Origin: Cladopsammia gracilis
Lineage: Eukaryota; Cnidaria; Anthozoa; Scleractinia; Dendrophylliidae
Assembly (NCBI GenBank): GCA_022457155.1
Contig: JAJGOT010000497.1
Span: 186,001-250,000, forward strand
DNA length: 64,000 nt
Direction of reading: 5' to 3'
Shown piece by piece: positions 42,430 through 52,124 of this stretch (position 1 is the stretch's first letter; each line of letters begins with the position of its first letter). The notes beneath the pieces were generated by a model. It searched no databases. It had not been told where the DNA came from and saw nothing but the letters and a program-made list of their open reading frames with translations. The translations under genes and the position numbers were made by a program.

Positions 42430-42911
42430 TATGATGAAATGGATGAAAAATTAAATGCCCCAGGTTTATCTGTAAGACAGAAAAAAGGACTTATTAACAA
42501 CTACACCGGACAGGCAAACCATAGAAAAAATCAACTGAAAGGGTATAAGGCAAGTATCACAAAAGACTTCAATCGAGGTAAAATAGATGAAGGGGTTAAA
42601 GACCTATTGCATAAAAAGATAGATAAATATTTTCAAGTTATAAATGACTTCCTCCATCATTATAATAAGAAGAAAGAAACATTGACAGGCTCGGGAGTCA
42701 AGGCCCGAAAAAAGGTGGATCCATCCGTTTTTTCAACGATCCAAGAGAACTTCTGAAGAAACTTGAAGTCATTATTGGCTCCATCCTTGCTGGGAATACA
42801 AACCTGGACATAAGAAATACTGGAGTTGCAATTCTCGACGTTCTTCTGAAAGAAGCATTGATAAATAAAGTCCAGTATGAGAAGATTTATAAAAACTATT
42901 TCAAACTATAA
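42430..42911 (+). pseudogene. PPxY-protein homologue, block A, truncated and frameshifted
   Basis: Only the C-terminal part of the block B gene is present: LRQ/K-rich helix KNQLKGYKASITKDFNRGK, then a frame change at an A6 run near 42710 (ending KARKKV in one frame, resuming with RFFNDPRELLKKLEVIIG in the -1 frame) and on to TAA at 42909-42911. The acidic N-terminal half with the PPxY motifs is missing; the break is at the palindrome 42351-42425, consistent with a recombination or deletion junction. Confidence 0.75.
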
Positions 42912-42912
42912 A

Positions 42913-43665
42913 ATGCAGATTGAAAGAGAGATTGTTTTATCTTCATACTCCGTTAAGAACGCCCACAACAAACCAGAAAATTTCACAACTGAATTCAATA
43001 AACCAATTGTTTTGGACCGAAATGCACAATATGTTGTTGGGCTTAACAGAATTATCAATATGAGTTTTACGTGGTTTAACATCAATGCTGGATACAATAA
43101 TCAACTGATCAGATATAGCTCTGATAATGGAAATACATTTCAGGATATATCTTTCCCTGCTGGAGTTTGGACCTATGAAGGGATTAATGATTTTCTTCAA
43201 AAAGAATCTGGGAAAGAAGACGTTTTTCCAATCAATCTGGCTTTTAATGAAACAACCTTCAGAGTAACAATCACACTGGCAGAAAATTATCAACTGGATT
43301 TGACGCAATCCAATTTCGGGGATCTTCTTGGCTTTGACAAAACGATTCTGAAGGATAAAGTTAATATTGGCCCCAGAGTTCCAAATTTTAGTCAAGATAC
43401 TGATATGTTGAACATTCATTGTGATCTGACAAGTGATTCGCTTGTTGATGGGCAAGATACTGATATCATTTATTCCTTTTCAACATCTGTTCTGAGGCCA
43501 TCATGGAGTTTTACTCTTGAACCCATGAGAGTGATGTTCAGTCCTGTGAATAAAAACACAATAAGCTCCATTCGAATCTATATCACTGATGGAAAACGCA
43601 GATTAATCAACCTGAATGGTGCTGATACAGCATTCTCATTAATATTGAAAAAGGTAATAAAATGA
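42913..43665 (+). CDS. Minor capsid (penton-like) protein, block A
   Basis: 250 residues from the ATG at 42913 (MQIEREIVLSSYSVKN); an upstream in-frame ATG at 42877 overlaps the previous gene and is not needed. Same length and strand pattern as the block B protein, sharing GLNRIINMSFTWFN, SQDTDMLNIHCDL and SSIRIYITDGKRRLINLNG. Intact. The stop overlaps the next ATG by four bases (ATGA). Confidence 0.75.
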   Translation: MQIEREIVLSSYSVKNAHNKPENFTTEFNKPIVLDRNAQYVVGLNRIINMSFTWFNINAGYNNQLIRYSSDNGNTFQDISFPAGVWTYEGINDFLQKESGKEDVFPINLAFNETTFRVTITLAENYQLDLTQSNFGDLLGFDKTILKDKVNIGPRVPNFSQDTDMLNIHCDLTSDSLVDGQDTDIIYSFSTSVLRPSWSFTLEPMRVMFSPVNKNTISSIRIYITDGKRRLINLNGADTAFSLILKKVIK

Positions 43666-44072
43666 AAAGTTATGAATTCACGCGTTATTATAACCCCAAA
43701 TTAGGGCGGTTTGTTTTCCGACACAAAGGAACAGGTTCGATTGTTGATAATATTTTTAAACTAATGAGAGCGCTGGCCGCCAAGGTGGCCAGGCCTGTAG
43801 CCTCAGCAGTTTTCAAGAAATTCGCAAAACCCGTTGCGAAAAAAGCATTGGAATCAGGAATTTCTCACGCTGGAGATAAAATAGGCAAAAAAATGGTAGA
43901 AAAATCTGGTGATCTGATAATGAAAAAACTGGGAAATATGAGAAAGGGGAGACAGGCGCGAACACCTCAATCTCAATCTCAACCAACGCGGTCAAGTAAC
44001 GGAGAGAGTGCTGATGATATATTGAACAGATTAATATCTGGGCAAGGAATAAGATTTCGAAAAAGAAAATAA
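43662..44072 (+). CDS. Small basic amphipathic virion protein, block A
   Basis: 136 residues; FTRYYNPKLGRFVFRHKGTG start, SAVFKKFAKPVAKKALESGI helix and a GQGIRFRKRK tail, all matching the block B gene at 27435. A short RALAAKVARPVA insertion distinguishes it. Intact and coupled by a 4-base overlap to the minor capsid gene. Confidence 0.65.
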   Translation: MKSYEFTRYYNPKLGRFVFRHKGTGSIVDNIFKLMRALAAKVARPVASAVFKKFAKPVAKKALESGISHAGDKIGKKMVEKSGDLIMKKLGNMRKGRQARTPQSQSQPTRSSNGESADDILNRLISGQGIRFRKRK

Positions 44073-44083
44073 AATAATATAAA

Positions 44084-45370
44084 ATGGCTTTTCGATCGAG
44101 TGAATATCTTCAGAGAAATGAATTAGTGCGCTTCCAGCTGGATAGTGTAATCAGAGCTCCAGCTAATGCTCAGCACCAACAGAAAGATGGTTATAAATTC
44201 ACAATTAATGATAGATCGGCATTTTACGATTGGTATAATGCTTATTTTGAAGTGCAATTTCAACTCCAGAAATTAGCAGACGGCGCTGGGTATGCAGCAG
44301 CCGATAGAATAACCGTTATAAACGGTGCTCATTCCCTGATTAAGCACCTGACGATTAAATCTGCAGGAAAGATTGTTTATGATACTGATAATCTGCATAA
44401 GGTCTGTTTCACTAAAAATTTGTTGGAATACTCCGATGATTATAGCAGATCAGTAGCAAAGAACAGTTTCTGGTATTTGGATACTAATGCAACAACAGCT
44501 GATGCTAATAGAGGATTTGAAGCTCGCAGGATACAATCTCAAGCAGTTCAAAACAATGGAAACGGTGGTGCAAAGAACATTAATACGATTATTCCCCTGA
44601 ATCGTTTTTCCTTTTTCGAAGAGTTGGAAGATAAGATGCTGGTGCCCATGCAGCTTCAATTTGAGATTACCCTTAATAATGATGGGGAATTAATTCATAT
44701 GGCTAATGGCGTTGATGCTGGAAGAGTTGTTGTGAATAGGTTTTTGCTTTGGGTTCCCAGACTGACACCCAAAGATTCTCTCGCTGACAAATTTGTCGAC
44801 GCATTCCTGAAAGAAACTCAATGGAAATATTTAAGGGAGATGTATCAACAATCAGCTCCTACGCCGTCATCAGGATTCTTCCAGATTTCTCCATCCATTG
44901 ACAATGTTAAGCATATTTTCATTTATTTGAAAAAAACAGACCCACCCAATGATGATCCTGCAGATGATAGCCCTTATCTTATGGATACTTTCAAGCTGAA
45001 TGAGGCAGATAACGGCTCATCCTTGTCGAACTGTCGATTGGAATATGGAAAAGGGGTTTTCTACCCGGAAACAGAGTACGACAGTGAATCAAAAGTAAGA
45101 ATATTCCAGGATGTCATGGCTTATGCAATGAGGAAAAATGACTACAACACTGGAACACAGCTGAATCTGGCTAATTTCAAGTCTATTTATCCGCTAATTT
45201 ATTTCGATCTGACTTATCAAACTGAAAAACCAACAAGAGATCCCAAGCAGTTGATATTCAGATATCGATTGAACGCAGCTGCAGCTGCAAACTTTAATGT
45301 ACATGCGATAGTTCTCTATGAAGAAATGGTGAAAATTGATAAAATTGGAAATGAATTAGTTATCGTATAA
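44084..45370 (+). CDS. Double-jelly-roll major capsid protein, block A
   Basis: 428 residues, intact. Shares RAPANAQHQQKDGYKFTIND, FYDWYNAYFEVQFQ, FLLWVPRLTPKDSL, IYPLIYFDLTYQ and LIFRYRLNA with block B, with a few small insertions in loops (residues about 150-165 and 285-295). Starts 11 bases after the small basic gene. Confidence 0.9.
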   Translation: MAFRSSEYLQRNELVRFQLDSVIRAPANAQHQQKDGYKFTINDRSAFYDWYNAYFEVQFQLQKLADGAGYAAADRITVINGAHSLIKHLTIKSAGKIVYDTDNLHKVCFTKNLLEYSDDYSRSVAKNSFWYLDTNATTADANRGFEARRIQSQAVQNNGNGGAKNINTIIPLNRFSFFEELEDKMLVPMQLQFEITLNNDGELIHMANGVDAGRVVVNRFLLWVPRLTPKDSLADKFVDAFLKETQWKYLREMYQQSAPTPSSGFFQISPSIDNVKHIFIYLKKTDPPNDDPADDSPYLMDTFKLNEADNGSSLSNCRLEYGKGVFYPETEYDSESKVRIFQDVMAYAMRKNDYNTGTQLNLANFKSIYPLIYFDLTYQTEKPTRDPKQLIFRYRLNAAAAANFNVHAIVLYEEMVKIDKIGNELVIV

Positions 45371-45397
45371 TTTAAAAAACATATGTTATCATTTAAA

Positions 45398-46189
45398 ATG
45401 ACAACATATCATCCATATAAAGTAAATTTATCCGAAGGGCAAAAAGGAAAGCTTGCAAGAGCATATAAAACAAACAGCCCGATCACGCTTAGATTAAATT
45501 CAAATCAAACAAGAGGAAATAATAAATTGATGCTTACAGCCAATCAAATTAAAAGACTCAACAAAGCGGCATCTCTTGGAAATGGAGTTGAGATTAAAAT
45601 ATCTAAAACACAAATAAGAAAAGTGATGAGGCAAGGCGGTAGTTTATTTTCTGCTATTATTCCCTTAGTGAAAACATTGGGGCCCACCCTGGCTAAAACA
45701 ATAGGTTTGTCAGCGCTTGCTGGTTTAGCGAGTGAAGGAGCAAGTCAAGTCGTTAAAAAGATAAGCGGGAGCGGGCAAACAGGGGGGTTTCTCATCCCGC
45801 AAGATAAAATTCAGAAACTGATTGCCTATAAACATTTGCTGACAAATAAACAGAAACAAGAAATTTTGAATGCCCCTCAATCGGGAGGCAGATTAGTGAT
45901 AAATCCAACACCAAAACAATCAGGTGGAGTATTGGGTACTATATTAGCAAGTATTGGTATTCCTCTGGCTCTTGACATGGTTAAAAACATGTTTGGGAAA
46001 GGAAAAGGCCGCGGGGCACCACGTGTAGGCCGGCCAAAAGGAAAGGGCGCGCCAAGATTGGGGGCCCCTTGGGAGCCGCCACCCCCATTTATTGGCAACT
46101 GGGGACGAAACACTGTTGGGATGGGCAGAAAAAAAAATTACAAAAAGGAGCGAAGCGACCGCGCCAGCGAGGAAAGGGGCTTCTGTTAG
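45398..46189 (+). CDS. Internal virion protein, block A; C-terminus possibly in the -1 frame
   Basis: 263 residues from MTTYHPYKVNLSEGQ; an in-frame ATG at 45383 is an alternative. Same order as block B: basic N-domain, TLAKTIGLSALAGLASEGAS, GGFLIPQDKIQKLIAYKHLL, SGGVLGTILASIGIPLALDM, GAPR repeats and PPPPFIGNW. An A9 run at 46129-46137 follows; the main frame ends at 46189, while the -1 frame is open to 46239 and encodes the same hydrophobic tail seen at -1 in block B. The protease ATG (46236) overlaps that -1 stop, which supports the -1 frame as the true end. Confidence 0.7.
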   Translation: MTTYHPYKVNLSEGQKGKLARAYKTNSPITLRLNSNQTRGNNKLMLTANQIKRLNKAASLGNGVEIKISKTQIRKVMRQGGSLFSAIIPLVKTLGPTLAKTIGLSALAGLASEGASQVVKKISGSGQTGGFLIPQDKIQKLIAYKHLLTNKQKQEILNAPQSGGRLVINPTPKQSGGVLGTILASIGIPLALDMVKNMFGKGKGRGAPRVGRPKGKGAPRLGAPWEPPPPFIGNWGRNTVGMGRKKNYKKERSDRASEERGFC

Positions 46190-46235
46190 GACCAAACAGT
46201 CCACTCAACAGCATTCCACTTCTCGGAGCAATATT

Positions 46236-46679
46236 ATGAGGCCCAAATTCAAAAACAAACCGCTGAGTAACATTGATCTGTTGAACTGGATTACATATCT
46301 TAGAATTCCAAATTTCAAAGGGATATATGCAAGGGATGAATTTATGCCAAGCAAACATAGCCCATGCATCTTGAATCTTGATTCGCTGAAAAATGCAGGA
46401 ACTCATTGGGTTTGTTGTGCCCCATCGCATGACGGGAAATTCACGTGGTATTTCGATAGTTTTGGGATGGGATATCCCCAAGAATTTACAAGTGATGGGA
46501 AATTCATACTTTACAACACAACTCAGTATCAAAACATAAACAGTGTCCTTTGCGGGTATTATTGCCTTTATTTCCTTCATCAATGGTCACTCGGAAAAGA
46601 TTATTATGATATCCTGAAGCCTTTGAGTCCAACTGATGTCATGTTCAATGAGAAATTCATAAAAGAATATTTCGAATAA
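46236..46679 (+). CDS. Adenain-like cysteine protease, block A
   Basis: 147 residues from the ATG at 46236 (MRPKFKNKPLSNIDLLNW). Catalytic His in GTHWVCCA, Asp in WYFDSFGMG, Gln in QYQNINS and Cys in LCGYYCLYFL. Intact and short, like other Polinton proteases. The ATG overlaps the -1-frame stop of the preceding gene by two bases, a coupling not available to block B, which lost the ATG. Confidence 0.88.
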   Translation: MRPKFKNKPLSNIDLLNWITYLRIPNFKGIYARDEFMPSKHSPCILNLDSLKNAGTHWVCCAPSHDGKFTWYFDSFGMGYPQEFTSDGKFILYNTTQYQNINSVLCGYYCLYFLHQWSLGKDYYDILKPLSPTDVMFNEKFIKEYFE

Positions 46680-46681
46680 AA

Positions 46682-46831
46682 ATGGAAACATATTGCATTA
46701 GAGAGAAACGAAAAACTGGCTGCGTGGAGCCAACCGGTTATATGACTGCAAAAAATGGGAGACAGATGTGGTTTTGTCATTGCGCTTCATGCGGAATAAA
46801 AAAGACAAGATTTGTTAAGGCGGGAAACTGA
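46682..46831 (+). CDS. Small zinc-ribbon-like protein (DUF5679-like), block A
   Basis: 49 residues, two bases after the protease stop. Starts METYCIREKRKTGCVEPTGY and continues GRQMWFCHCASCGIKKTRFV, the DUF5679-like order with C-x2-C-G and RFV. Conserved with the block B copy despite its tiny size, which argues that it is real. Confidence 0.72.
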   Translation: METYCIREKRKTGCVEPTGYMTAKNGRQMWFCHCASCGIKKTRFVKAGN

Positions 46832-46890
46832 CGCGGCCTCCGCGTGGCGGGGGCTTTTTCGATATAGCCGATAGCCATTCACTCGGCGAA

Positions 46891-47460
46891 ATGGCTTTAA
46901 AAGGAAGTGTTAAAGGATTATATAATCTTGGCCGTATTGGATTAAGTAAAGCGGTTAAATCAGATTTTGCCAAACAAAAGATTAAAAATACTGTGAGCAA
47001 ATATCTTGATCAAGGTTTGGATGCATTCACCAAAGATCTTTCAAAGAAATTAGATCCCTTATCCGGTCGCGGAGTTGACGTTCATAAATTAATTGGGAAA
47101 CTGCCAAGACCAAAGAAAGGTTTCACCCTCCCAGGGCATAATTATACAGGCCCTTATAACCCACCAGATAAACAAGTTAGATTTGATGAAAACACGGGAG
47201 AGATCCTCGAAATTTATCAACAACCCACGGGAAAAACAGATGCAGTTGCTATGCAGCATGACGTGGATTATTCAGTCTGCGCAAAGAAAGCGGATCCACG
47301 TAAATGTAAAAACAAAGCCGACAGGAAAATGGTCGCCGCCTTGGACGCGATTCCATGTAATGAAAGACAGTGGGATCATGCTTTAGCGCGAAATACCATT
47401 GATGTAGAACAAAAACTTGGATTAGGAGCGCCAAAAAACGGCAGAAGGTTTCGAGTATAG
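46891..47460 (+). CDS. Parvovirus-like phospholipase A2 virion protein, block A
   Basis: 189 residues from the first ATG. The calcium loop YTGPYNPPDKQ has Tyr where Gly is usual (GPG to GPY), and the catalytic MQHDVDYSVC is intact. Homologous coding extends upstream to about 46843 (GFFDIADSHSLGE), where block B has its ATG, but here the ATG is GTG and a base is missing, so the start is damaged. The gene ends TAG at 47458-47460, with A AAA AAC (47433-47439) in frame just before it. Confidence 0.82.
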   Translation: MALKGSVKGLYNLGRIGLSKAVKSDFAKQKIKNTVSKYLDQGLDAFTKDLSKKLDPLSGRGVDVHKLIGKLPRPKKGFTLPGHNYTGPYNPPDKQVRFDENTGEILEIYQQPTGKTDAVAMQHDVDYSVCAKKADPRKCKNKADRKMVAALDAIPCNERQWDHALARNTIDVEQKLGLGAPKNGRRFRV

Positions 47461-47501
47461 ATTGGGCTCGAAACCTAAGCGATGAATTACATAAACCAAT
47501 C
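47433..47501 (+). promoter_or_regulatory. Candidate -1 ribosomal frameshift signal, block A
   Basis: A AAA AAC at 47433-47439, a 6-base spacer, then a 10-bp stem AGGTTTCGAG (47446-47455)/CTCGAAACCT (47467-47476). Loop GATTGG (47460-47465) can pair with CCAATC (47496-47501). Relative to block B the stem pair T-A has become C-G, a compensatory change. Confidence 0.65.
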
Positions 47502-48350
47502 ATACGGCACTTTCCAAAACGAAGAGTCATTGCCTATGGAGTTGACAACATCTGGGCGGCAGATTTAGTTGAGATGGGGAAATATTCTAAGTGGAATAAA
47601 GGAATCAAATATCTCCTGATGGTGATCGATGTCTTCTCAAAATATGGTTGGATTCGACCCTTGAAAGATAAAAAAGGACAATCAGTTACTGATGCCTTTA
47701 AAGATATATTTAGCGCAAAGCGAAAACCGAAAATGTTATGGACTGATAAGGGAAGTGAGTTTTCAACAGAACAATGAAAGATCTGCTTGATAAGAATGGG
47801 ATAACTTTATATACAACGGAAAATGAAGAAAAATCATCTGTTGCCGAATGTTGGAACAAGACGATGAAGGACAGCATCTTTAAGATGTTTAGCGCTAACA
47901 ATAATACAGTGTATTTCGATAAACTAGACAAGTTAGTGGATCAATATAATAGTCGTTTTCATTCGAGCATTCGGATGAGCCCCACAGAGGCGAGCAAACA
48001 GAAGAATGAGAAAAAGAAAATTCAAGGTTGGCGACAGAGTTAGAATATCAAAATACAAGCGAAAGATATTCGACAAAGGTTTCACGCCGAACTGGACAGA
48101 AGAAATATTTGTGATTGACAAAATATTGAACACAAATCCTGTAACGTATAGATTAGTCGATCTGCTGGGAGAAAAAATAACTGGATCGTTTTATGAAGCT
48201 GAATTACAGCCTACTACTCAGGATGTTTTCCGCATTGAAAAGGTTATTCGCCGTGACCAGAAGAAAAAGAAAGCTTTGGTTAAGTGGAAAGGCTATTCTG
48301 ACAAATTCAATTCATGGATACCGCTGAGTGATGTGGAAAAACTATCTTAG
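47440..48350 (+). pseudogene. RVE integrase with chromodomain, block A, two frameshifts
   Basis: The frame opens at -1 to PLA2 without an ATG before 47574. The core shows IWAADLV (Asp), WTDKGSEF (Asp) and VAECWNKTM (Glu), then KFKVGDRVRISKYKRKIFDK and chromodomain FRIEKVIRRDQKKKKALVKW ending DVEKLS at 48350, 10 bp before the terminal repeat. The frame changes near 47770 and again near 48000, where about 20 residues present in block B are also missing. Not functional. Confidence 0.87.
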
Positions 48351-48360
48351 CCTTTCCTTT

Positions 48361-48867
48361 TCAGCAGTAGATAGAAAAGGATGATTCTGCGCTAAAAGCC
48401 AAAAACCCAAAGCCCCCTGCAATAAAAAATCCAGGAGTAAACTCATAGAAAGCGAACCCCTTAGAACTAACCACGGCCGACTCAGTGAATTCAAATAACG
48501 CAAAGCTAGCAACGAGGCGCCAGCAAAGACTAGCTCTAGTTAATTTTCAGGGATAATAAAATAACACACAAAAGTGTCATTTTTGAGACCCGCTAAATTT
48601 CAAGGGAATGAAATAACACTTTTTGTGTCATTTGTGTGGTTTTCTAAGACCCGCTAATTTTTTTAACGATAATTGATGTTATTTTCATTTGATTTTCAAT
48701 TGAAAAAATCAATTTCCGCTAAATTTTAGCGGTAGTTAATTTTTTTATGATTTTGAGCGGTAAATTTAGCGGTGGGGAAGTTATTTTTCGAGTTTTCTCG
48801 GAATTTCTTAGGGCAGGGGGCTTTGGGTTTTTGGCTTTTGGCGCAGAATCATCCTTTTCTATCTACT
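48361..48867. repeat. Polinton terminal inverted repeat, right
   Basis: 507 bp, inverse of 14547-15053; outer end ...ATCTACT. The inner border (TCAGCAGTAGATAG) is again an inverted copy of the outer end. Confidence 0.92.
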
Positions 48868-48873
48868 GTACGG
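48868..48873. repeat. Target-site duplication, right (GTACGG)
   Basis: Exact repeat of 14541-14546 directly after the terminus. Confidence 0.92.
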
Positions 48874-50647
48874 ACACACATGTCACGGAGGCGCGCCCGC
48901 GAAACATTCCGCTAGCCATGACCATGAAAAATGACGGGCATAGGTTCTATGAGTATGGGGCTGCGCAGCTGGGCTTTCGGCTCGGAAAGTGATCCGCTAT
49001 CATAATTTGGAATGAAACGCGCGCGCTATAAACTGAACTTTTTTTTTTTCTATTTCAAAATAGACCATTTTATCACAGGAAAAACGATGTTTGAAGACTG
49101 AAATTTGTCGTCGATGTTGATGTGGCATTTCCTTGACTAAAATGTGGTTTCGAAATCTTTTTCTTCTATTAACAATGTACCAATAGACAAGTACCAAATA
49201 TTTGTCAAATGAAATATATGAGCTTTTGTGTAGAGGCTTGAAAATACACAAATGGTTTCACCTTAACCCATATATAACAACAATAAAAAAAAATTTAAGT
49301 CAAAATATGCAGATTGATCAGTAATTACTCCCAATTAAATTCGACGCAGAGACTTCTCTGTTAAGTCGCTATTCATAATTGGCAGGGGCTCGACACCAGG
49401 GGCTCGACAGTACTGTATAGGATTTCTGACCGTAATACAAAAAGTACTATTCTAGTCTCTAAAATCTAACCGACTTAACCCATATCCAACGCCAAATCGT
49501 AAAAGACCAGTCCATCAAGAAAGGATAACGCAGCCAGTTTTCCTAAGATGGCGCAGGTTGGTGTTATCTAACGTTGAACGTTGTACGCTCATCTGTGACT
49601 CCCCATCGCAAACAGTTAGCCTTTGGTTCATTGCTTTGTTTCCCGGTTATTGGTGGTGTAATGACTAGCGTTCTGGACTTTCTTTCTGAAGGTCGGTGGT
49701 TTAGTAGTGTTTGCTCCATATTGTCTCGATCTGTCCATCTACACAGGTGTGTAAATGGTATTAAGCGAACATAGAACAGTAATTTCAATCGAGTATCAAA
49801 TTAAGTAATTTCTCTATTGCTTTTTACATTGCTACGCTTTGTGATTGGTTTAAAAAAAATCTCGCGCCATTTTCTTGACCAATCAAAAGTAAAACCAAAA
49901 CATCGTGACTTGCTCGCACGCTTTTTCCCGCGCTTGGCGGCGGGCTATATGTATTTGCTACAAATATTCTGATTGGTTCATTGGACTATCTGGGTCTGTT
50001 GTGATTGGCCAGAAGTGAAAACCGCTCTAATGCTGGGTGTAACCGTGCGTAGACTAGCTTCCTATCCAGTGGGGTTTACTTAATAGCTGAACTCAGTAGT
50101 ATTGCCTTTGGGCTACCCACGTTCTTTTTGTCAGCGTATGCAACTGGCGAATATTTTTTACTTAGAAAAAAAGGCAACCGCAAGGTAAAACACACCTACC
50201 CACGCCTACTTTTGAACAAAAATAGTCATAATATTTGCAGTTTTTCCATGCAGCTGGATGCTAGCAGCTGCGGAACAAAACTCGCCGCTCTTTCACCGTC
50301 ATTTTCTCCCTTTTACTTACGAGCAGGATTTTTTTACTTTCTTTTACGATATTGCCGTCAATGTTGTTTTTTTTTTATGGATCATGATAAAAAGAGGTAA
50401 CTCATGCAAATCGACGCGTAAAAAGGGCTTCCTTTTCATTTAACGCAATTCCATTCTTCAAAGTCATTCCTCCTTTTACCCTCACCTCACTGAGTATGCA
50501 AGCAATCTCTTACTTCTTATATTTTCTTCAAGAGCACCTAACGAGCCAAGTTTTCCCGTACAGGCTTTGTTTGATGTATCTACTGGTGATTTAATGTCGT
50601 TTAAAAGGATATTTGTATCAGCTTCCGATTTTAGATATCATTAAGTA

Positions 50648-50807
50648 CAAACAAATGAAATGAAAGAATGATCGTGTAGTAAAGGAATATATTTTTTAAC
50701 CGATTAATTTCGAACAGCACCTGATGAAGAACGGCCATGCTGTTGAAATTAATCAATTAAAAAATATATTCCTTTACTGTACGATTAGCCTTTCATTTCA
50801 TTTGTTT
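50648..50807. mobile_element. Fold-back MITE
   Basis: Arms AACAAATGAAATGAAAG (left) and CTTTCATTTCATTTGTTT (right) with inner AGTAAAGGAATATATTTTTT and its complement enclose a GAAGAACGGCCATGCTGTTG core. Confidence 0.72.
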
Positions 50808-51104
50808 CTAATTAATTTCGCTGATTAGATCCTTCACAGGGATCCAGTATTTCGAATTTGTCGAGTGGGCCTTTCATTTACAATTTATCATCATTAAGTG
50901 TTTAAAATACAAAATATGACTTCAAAAAAGTTAGCTAAGTACGATTTCCAATAATTTTTTAAAGGGCGGCGCTATTTGCCTCCCTAAATTTTAGTTGACA
51001 TTTTGAGAACTACACATGCAGGCGTATAGTTATTGCTGGCTCCGAAAAACCTTAAATTTTCATCGAATTGTACTCCGAAAATCTGAGGGCGGTATGAGCC
51101 ATCC

Positions 51105-51292
51105 GGCCGAATAGGACCGAATAGGACCGAATAAGACCGAATAGGACTAATAGGACCGAATAGGACCGAATAGAACCGAATAGAACCGAATATGACCGAA
51201 TATGACCTGATAGGACCGAATAGGACCGAATAGGACCGAGTAGGACCGAAAAGGACCTAATAGGACCGAATAGGAGGACCTAATAGGACCGA
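51105..51292. repeat. 10-bp minisatellite (AGGACCGAAT)n
   Basis: About 17 units with small variations (AGAACCGAAT, TGACCGAAT, AGGACCTAAT). Confidence 0.92.
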
Positions 51293-52088
51293 GCTATTTG
51301 GCAAAACAATTCGTTTGGTCGCCCTGTTTCTTTGGCGCGAGGCCAGAGCCCGCGAGAAAACAAACGAATTGAGCAGCAAAGCCGATAGAAGTCAACCTTG
51401 TTCTTAGTGCTCCTCGCACTTCCTAAGTGTCTTTAAACATTCCAAAGTGCTTATTAATAATATATAAGTTTTTTTTTAACTCAACAATGCACGGGCAACA
51501 AATTTACTATTTCCGTAATAATGATCCGGCGACTGGTTCTAGCAAAAGGGCAGATGCGTTGAGTGGTCCATTCAATTGTTTTCATTCTTTATTATGATTT
51601 TAATACCGGCAGTGGTGTCGCTTCTAACACACTCGACCCCTCAACTTTAATTTATATTCGCGCTTGAGACCGGAAAAAAGGGCTTCATATAGTTACGTCA
51701 TAAGACAAAGTGAATGCAAGGCTGGCTCTACAGCATGGGCTGATTTATTTAGCGGCCAATATTTCGGCTACCAAAATTAGCCTTCCTCAGGGCCAAGGCT
51801 ATACTACGTCATGACCAGGCTGTTGCCATGACACTGATACCGGAACATTCCTTGAAAGAAGAAAAAGAAGAAATTTAACAATACGGAAAGCTTCCTTTTT
51901 ATACCGACCCAGTTAATCGTTAGTTAAACTGCTTCCCTCGACCTCTAAACTACTTGCAGCCTGTTTCTCTCTCGAAATACGATACGCTCGAAAAACATCG
52001 AAATTGCCGAATTCGAAAGGAGCAGGGGATGAGAAGGATTGGGACGAGCGAGATGGCGCTTGCCTCTAACATAATTATACCCCCTAAC

Positions 52089-52124
52089 GGGGGGTAGGAG
52101 GGAGGGAGGGGGGGGGGGGGGGGG
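52089..52124. repeat. G-rich run with quadruplex potential
   Basis: GGGGG, GGG, GGG and an unbroken run of 17 G within 36 bases on the plus strand. Length may be affected by sequencing. Confidence 0.8.

Larger units (their letters stand above)
14547..48867. mobile_element. Maverick/Polinton (adintovirus-like) composite provirus
   Basis: The element is 34,321 bp long, begins AGTAGG and ends CTACT (the AG...CT ends known for Polintons), and has 507-bp inverted repeats and a 6-bp target duplication. It encodes the Polinton core set: protein-primed-type PolB, RVE integrase with chromodomain, A32-like packaging ATPase, adenain-like protease, double-jelly-roll and minor capsid proteins, plus PLA2 and spike. 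The length is about twice a usual Polinton (15-20 kb) because it holds two PolB genes and two capsid-integrase blocks, and because a Ngaro-type retroelement sits in one PolB. Many genes carry stops or frameshifts, so this copy is defective. Confidence 0.93.

Noticed and set aside
42705..42720. A AAA AAG as a programmed -1 site in the block A PPxY-protein gene
   Set aside because: Block B reads straight through the same position in one frame, so this is more likely an A-run indel. It also cautions that A-runs in these elements gain and lose bases.
14547..48867. Free-living virus contamination of the assembly
   Set aside because: Exact 6-bp target duplication, nested retroelement and MITE insertions and decayed genes show a resident genomic copy.
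49564..49788. Overlapping 66- and 74-codon frames on both strands
   Set aside because: They mirror each other and show no recognisable motif; chance frames.
51105..51292. CRISPR or coding repeat
   Set aside because: A plain 10-bp minisatellite without unique spacers.
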